This document shows positions 39,747 to 41,841 of a stretch of DNA of 41,841 bases, in pieces. Source of the stretch: Labilithrix sp. (GTDB lineage: Bacteria > Myxococcota_A > Polyangia > Polyangiales > Polyangiaceae); the NCBI GenBank assembly GCA_019637225.1, contig JAHBWC010000072.1, positions 1 to 41,841 of the forward strand, given 5' to 3'. Position 1 is the stretch's first letter. Each line of letters begins with the position of its first letter. Under the pieces are notes generated by a model, which was given only the letters and a program-made list of their open reading frames with translations, did no database searches and was not told the DNA's origin. The position numbers and the translations under genes were made by a program.

Positions 39747-41387
39747 ATGCCCACGTTCAAGCTAGACGGCAAAGAGATCCCCTTCGAGCCGGGTGACAGC
39801 ATCATCCGCGCCGCGGCCCGCCAGGGAATCGAGATCCCGCACTACTGCTACCACCCCGGCCTCAGCGTCCCGGCGAACTGCCGGATGTGCCTCGTCGAGG
39901 TGAAGCCCGCGGCGAACCAGCGCGCGATGATGCTCGACATCGTCGAGTGGGACGCCGAGCTCGGCGACTACCGGCCGATGCAGAAGCCGAAGTTGCAGCC
40001 CTCGTGTCAGCTCCCGGCGGTCGAGGGGCAGGAGATCCTCTCGGACACGAGCAAGCACGTCGTCGAGGCGCGCTCGGACGTCCAGGAGTTCTTGCTGCTG
40101 AACCACCCCGTCGACTGCCCGATCTGCGATCAGGCCGGCGAGTGCAAGCTGCAGGACTACTGGCTCGATCACCAGAAGACGCAGAAGCGGATGCGCGACG
40201 AGCCGGTGCACAAGCCGAAGGCCGTCGTCTTCGGCCCCACCATCGTCTACGACGCCGAGCGCTGCGTCATGTGCACGCGCTGCGTGCGCTTCATGGACGA
40301 GGTCGCGAAGGACCCCGTCCTCGACATGCGCGAGCGCGGCAACCTCAACGAGATCTTCGTCGCGCCGGGCCGCCAGCTCGAGGGCCACTACACCTTCATG
40401 ACCGAGCACGTCTGCCCCGTGGGCGCGCTCACGACGAAGGACTTCCGCTTCAAGGCGCGCGTCTGGTTCCTCCGCAGCGCCAAGAGCGTCTGCCAGGGCT
40501 GCGCGACGGGCTGCAACGCGCACCTCGACTACGACCCGCGCTACAACAAGGCCTACCGCTACCGCCCGCGCGACAACGAGGCGGTCAACAAGTACTGGAT
40601 GTGCGACGGCGGCATGCTGTCGTACCGCGCGGCGCACGTCGGCCGCGTGACCCGCGCGAAGGTGAAGAGCAAGAAGGCGACGACCGACGCCGCCGTCGCG
40701 GAGATCACGAAGCGCCTGAGCGACGCGCCGCGTGACGGCATCGCGTTCGTCCTCAGCGCGCAGCACTCGCTCGAGGACAACTGGGCGCTCCGCGAGGTCG
40801 CGCGCCTCGCGCACGGCGGAAAGAAGGACCTCCGCGTCTACGTGACCGGCGCCGGTCCGGGCTACAAGGACGAGATCCTCATCGACGAGGACAAGAACCC
40901 GAACACGGCGGGCGTCGTCGAGCTCTTCCCGACGCTCCGGCCGTTCCCGCAGCTCGTCGACGAGATCCGCGCGGGCAAGGTGTCCCACGTCATCGCGCTC
41001 GGCGGGGTCACGCCGCGCAACGATCCCGAGGACGCGACCGCGCTCGCCATGGTGAGCACGCTCGTCGTCGTCGCCGCGCACGAGGGCGCGCTGACCGAGG
41101 CCGCGCACGTGGTGCTGCCCGCGACGTCGTGGGCCGAGCACTCCGGCACCTACGTGAACCGGCAGAGCCTCCACCAGAGGTCGGACAAGGCGCTCGAGCC
41201 GCAGGGCGATTCGCGTCCCGCGTGGGAGCAGCTCCGCGCGATCGCCGTCGCGCTCGGCCTCGAGCCGACCTGGACGAAGCTGAAGGACATCCGCGCCCAG
41301 CTCGCCGCTCCTGGCGGCGAGGCCCAGGCCGCGCCGGCGGGCGTCTCCCAGGGCGCGGCGTCGGTCGCTCCCTCGACCGCTCCCTGA
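39747..41387 (+). CDS. nuoG: NADH-quinone oxidoreductase subunit G (short form)
   Basis: 546 residues from ATG 39747; GTG 39705 is also in frame. Electron-carrying subunit of the complex I peripheral arm. Ligands for four clusters are present: 2Fe-2S Cys34, 45, 48, 87 (HYCYHPGLSVPANCRMC); 4Fe-4S His104, Cys124, 127, 133; 4Fe-4S Cys173, 176, 179 and 223; and an extra N7-type set Cys249-x2-Cys252-x3-Cys256-x29-Cys286. The molybdopterin-oxidoreductase-like region that follows is only about 260 residues, so the protein is shorter than the usual 700-900. It ends in an Ala/Pro/Gly tail. nuoH begins 34 nt after the stop. Confidence 0.94.
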   Translation: MPTFKLDGKEIPFEPGDSIIRAAARQGIEIPHYCYHPGLSVPANCRMCLVEVKPAANQRAMMLDIVEWDAELGDYRPMQKPKLQPSCQLPAVEGQEILSDTSKHVVEARSDVQEFLLLNHPVDCPICDQAGECKLQDYWLDHQKTQKRMRDEPVHKPKAVVFGPTIVYDAERCVMCTRCVRFMDEVAKDPVLDMRERGNLNEIFVAPGRQLEGHYTFMTEHVCPVGALTTKDFRFKARVWFLRSAKSVCQGCATGCNAHLDYDPRYNKAYRYRPRDNEAVNKYWMCDGGMLSYRAAHVGRVTRAKVKSKKATTDAAVAEITKRLSDAPRDGIAFVLSAQHSLEDNWALREVARLAHGGKKDLRVYVTGAGPGYKDEILIDEDKNPNTAGVVELFPTLRPFPQLVDEIRAGKVSHVIALGGVTPRNDPEDATALAMVSTLVVVAAHEGALTEAAHVVLPATSWAEHSGTYVNRQSLHQRSDKALEPQGDSRPAWEQLRAIAVALGLEPTWTKLKDIRAQLAAPGGEAQAAPAGVSQGAASVAPSTAP

Positions 41388-41421
41388 GTCTCCTCACGAG
41401 TCTTCACGAGAAAACCTCGCC

Positions 41422-41841
41422 ATGACCGGAATGTCGCTTCTCTGGACCGCCATCAAGATCCTCGTGATGGTCGGCTTCGTCGTGAACATCGGCGCGCTCT
41501 TGACGTGGTACGACCGCCGCGGCGGCGCGATGATGCAGGACCGCATCGGTCCGAACCGCGCCGGGCTCAAGATTGGCAAGTTCGAGCTGCGCATCGCGGG
41601 GCTCCTCCACACCGCGGCCGACGGGCTGAAGTTCTTCACGAAGGAAGACTTCATGCCGCCGAAGGCGGACAAGCTCCTCTTCAGCCTCGCGCCGATCCTC
41701 TCGTTCTTCCCGGTCATCGCGCTCACGGCCGTCATCCCGTTCGGCGAGACGATCGTCCCCGAGTCGATCGTCCGGACGATCTGCAAGAACGGCACGCAGT
41801 ACGCGGCCATGGTCAACGACGCGTGCCCCGCCGGCTACTCC
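41422..41841 (+). CDS. nuoH: NADH-quinone oxidoreductase subunit H, 3' end missing
   Basis: The frame opens at ATG 41422 and runs off the right edge, giving 140 residues. Subunit H is the membrane subunit that, with NuoB and NuoD, builds the quinone tunnel. Diagnostic parts: first membrane helix LLWTAIKILVMVGFVVNIGA, then MMQDRIGPNRAG, then HTAADGLKFFTKEDFMPPKA and KLLFSLAPILSFFPVIAL. Homologues usually have about 330-400 residues, so less than half is here. The last visible stretch (RTICKNGTQYAAMVNDACPAG) holds two cysteines in an outward loop, which is unusual for this subunit. Confidence 0.95.
   Translation, partial: MTGMSLLWTAIKILVMVGFVVNIGALLTWYDRRGGAMMQDRIGPNRAGLKIGKFELRIAGLLHTAADGLKFFTKEDFMPPKADKLLFSLAPILSFFPVIALTAVIPFGETIVPESIVRTICKNGTQYAAMVNDACPAGYS

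Overview
The window is about 70 percent G+C, almost fully coding on both strands, with strong G/C third-position bias. Its gene content points to a myxobacterium, most likely of the Polyangia (Sorangium/Labilithrix-like) lineage. The signs are two eukaryote-like Ser/Thr kinases with proline/alanine-rich extracytoplasmic tails, FHA and roadblock-like regulators, many lipoproteins and TPR proteins, a MYXO-CTERM-like tail on a secreted PHP hydrolase, and a MopE-type metal-binding motif. This placement is inferred from family content; no rRNA or tRNA gene was found to test it.

Layout. 1-2958: two overlapping lipoprotein-type genes with Asp-rich repeats, then a convergent secreted PHP-domain metallohydrolase. 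2983-7603: an RsuA/RluB-type pseudouridine synthase with a long Arg/Gly tail, facing a two-gene unit for a cupredoxin lipoprotein and a large secreted alpha/beta hydrolase. 7800-11031: small regulatory-looking genes (zinc ribbon plus UvrD-tail-like domain, a conserved unknown, a roadblock-like protein, a tail-anchored FHA protein, a small beta-rich protein). 11039-12780: two tandem 25-cysteine lipoproteins. 13184-16242: Xaa-Pro aminopeptidase, a DUF2062 membrane protein and a Xer recombinase. 16419-20162: a membrane sulfatase-like protein, a phosphoglycolate-phosphatase-like HAD enzyme apparently starting at CTG, and an ECF sigma factor.

20560-23186 and 30269-33637 are two versions of one module: a transmembrane Ser/Thr kinase followed by a secreted TPR protein with two C-terminal membrane segments; the second copy adds a lipoprotein. 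Between them lie hisZ-purA, two TPR genes coupled by stop/start overlaps to a TIGR02757-family HhH-GPD-like gene, and another TPR protein. 33690-34265 is peptide deformylase.

34360-41841 holds respiratory complex I genes: promoter and leader hairpin, then nuoA-nuoB-nuoC-nuoD, interrupted by a convergent MATE transporter (with a four-copy 27-bp tandem repeat at its stop codon) and a small regulator-like gene, then nuoG and the start of nuoH. nuoE and nuoF are absent from the expected place.

Most of the window is ordinary housekeeping and myxobacterial accessory DNA. The best candidates for undescribed biology are the duplicated kinase/TPR modules, the twin lipoproteins with all 25 cysteines in register, and the zinc-ribbon/UvrD-tail-like protein. 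No CRISPR array, insertion sequence, prophage or biosynthetic cluster was recognised.
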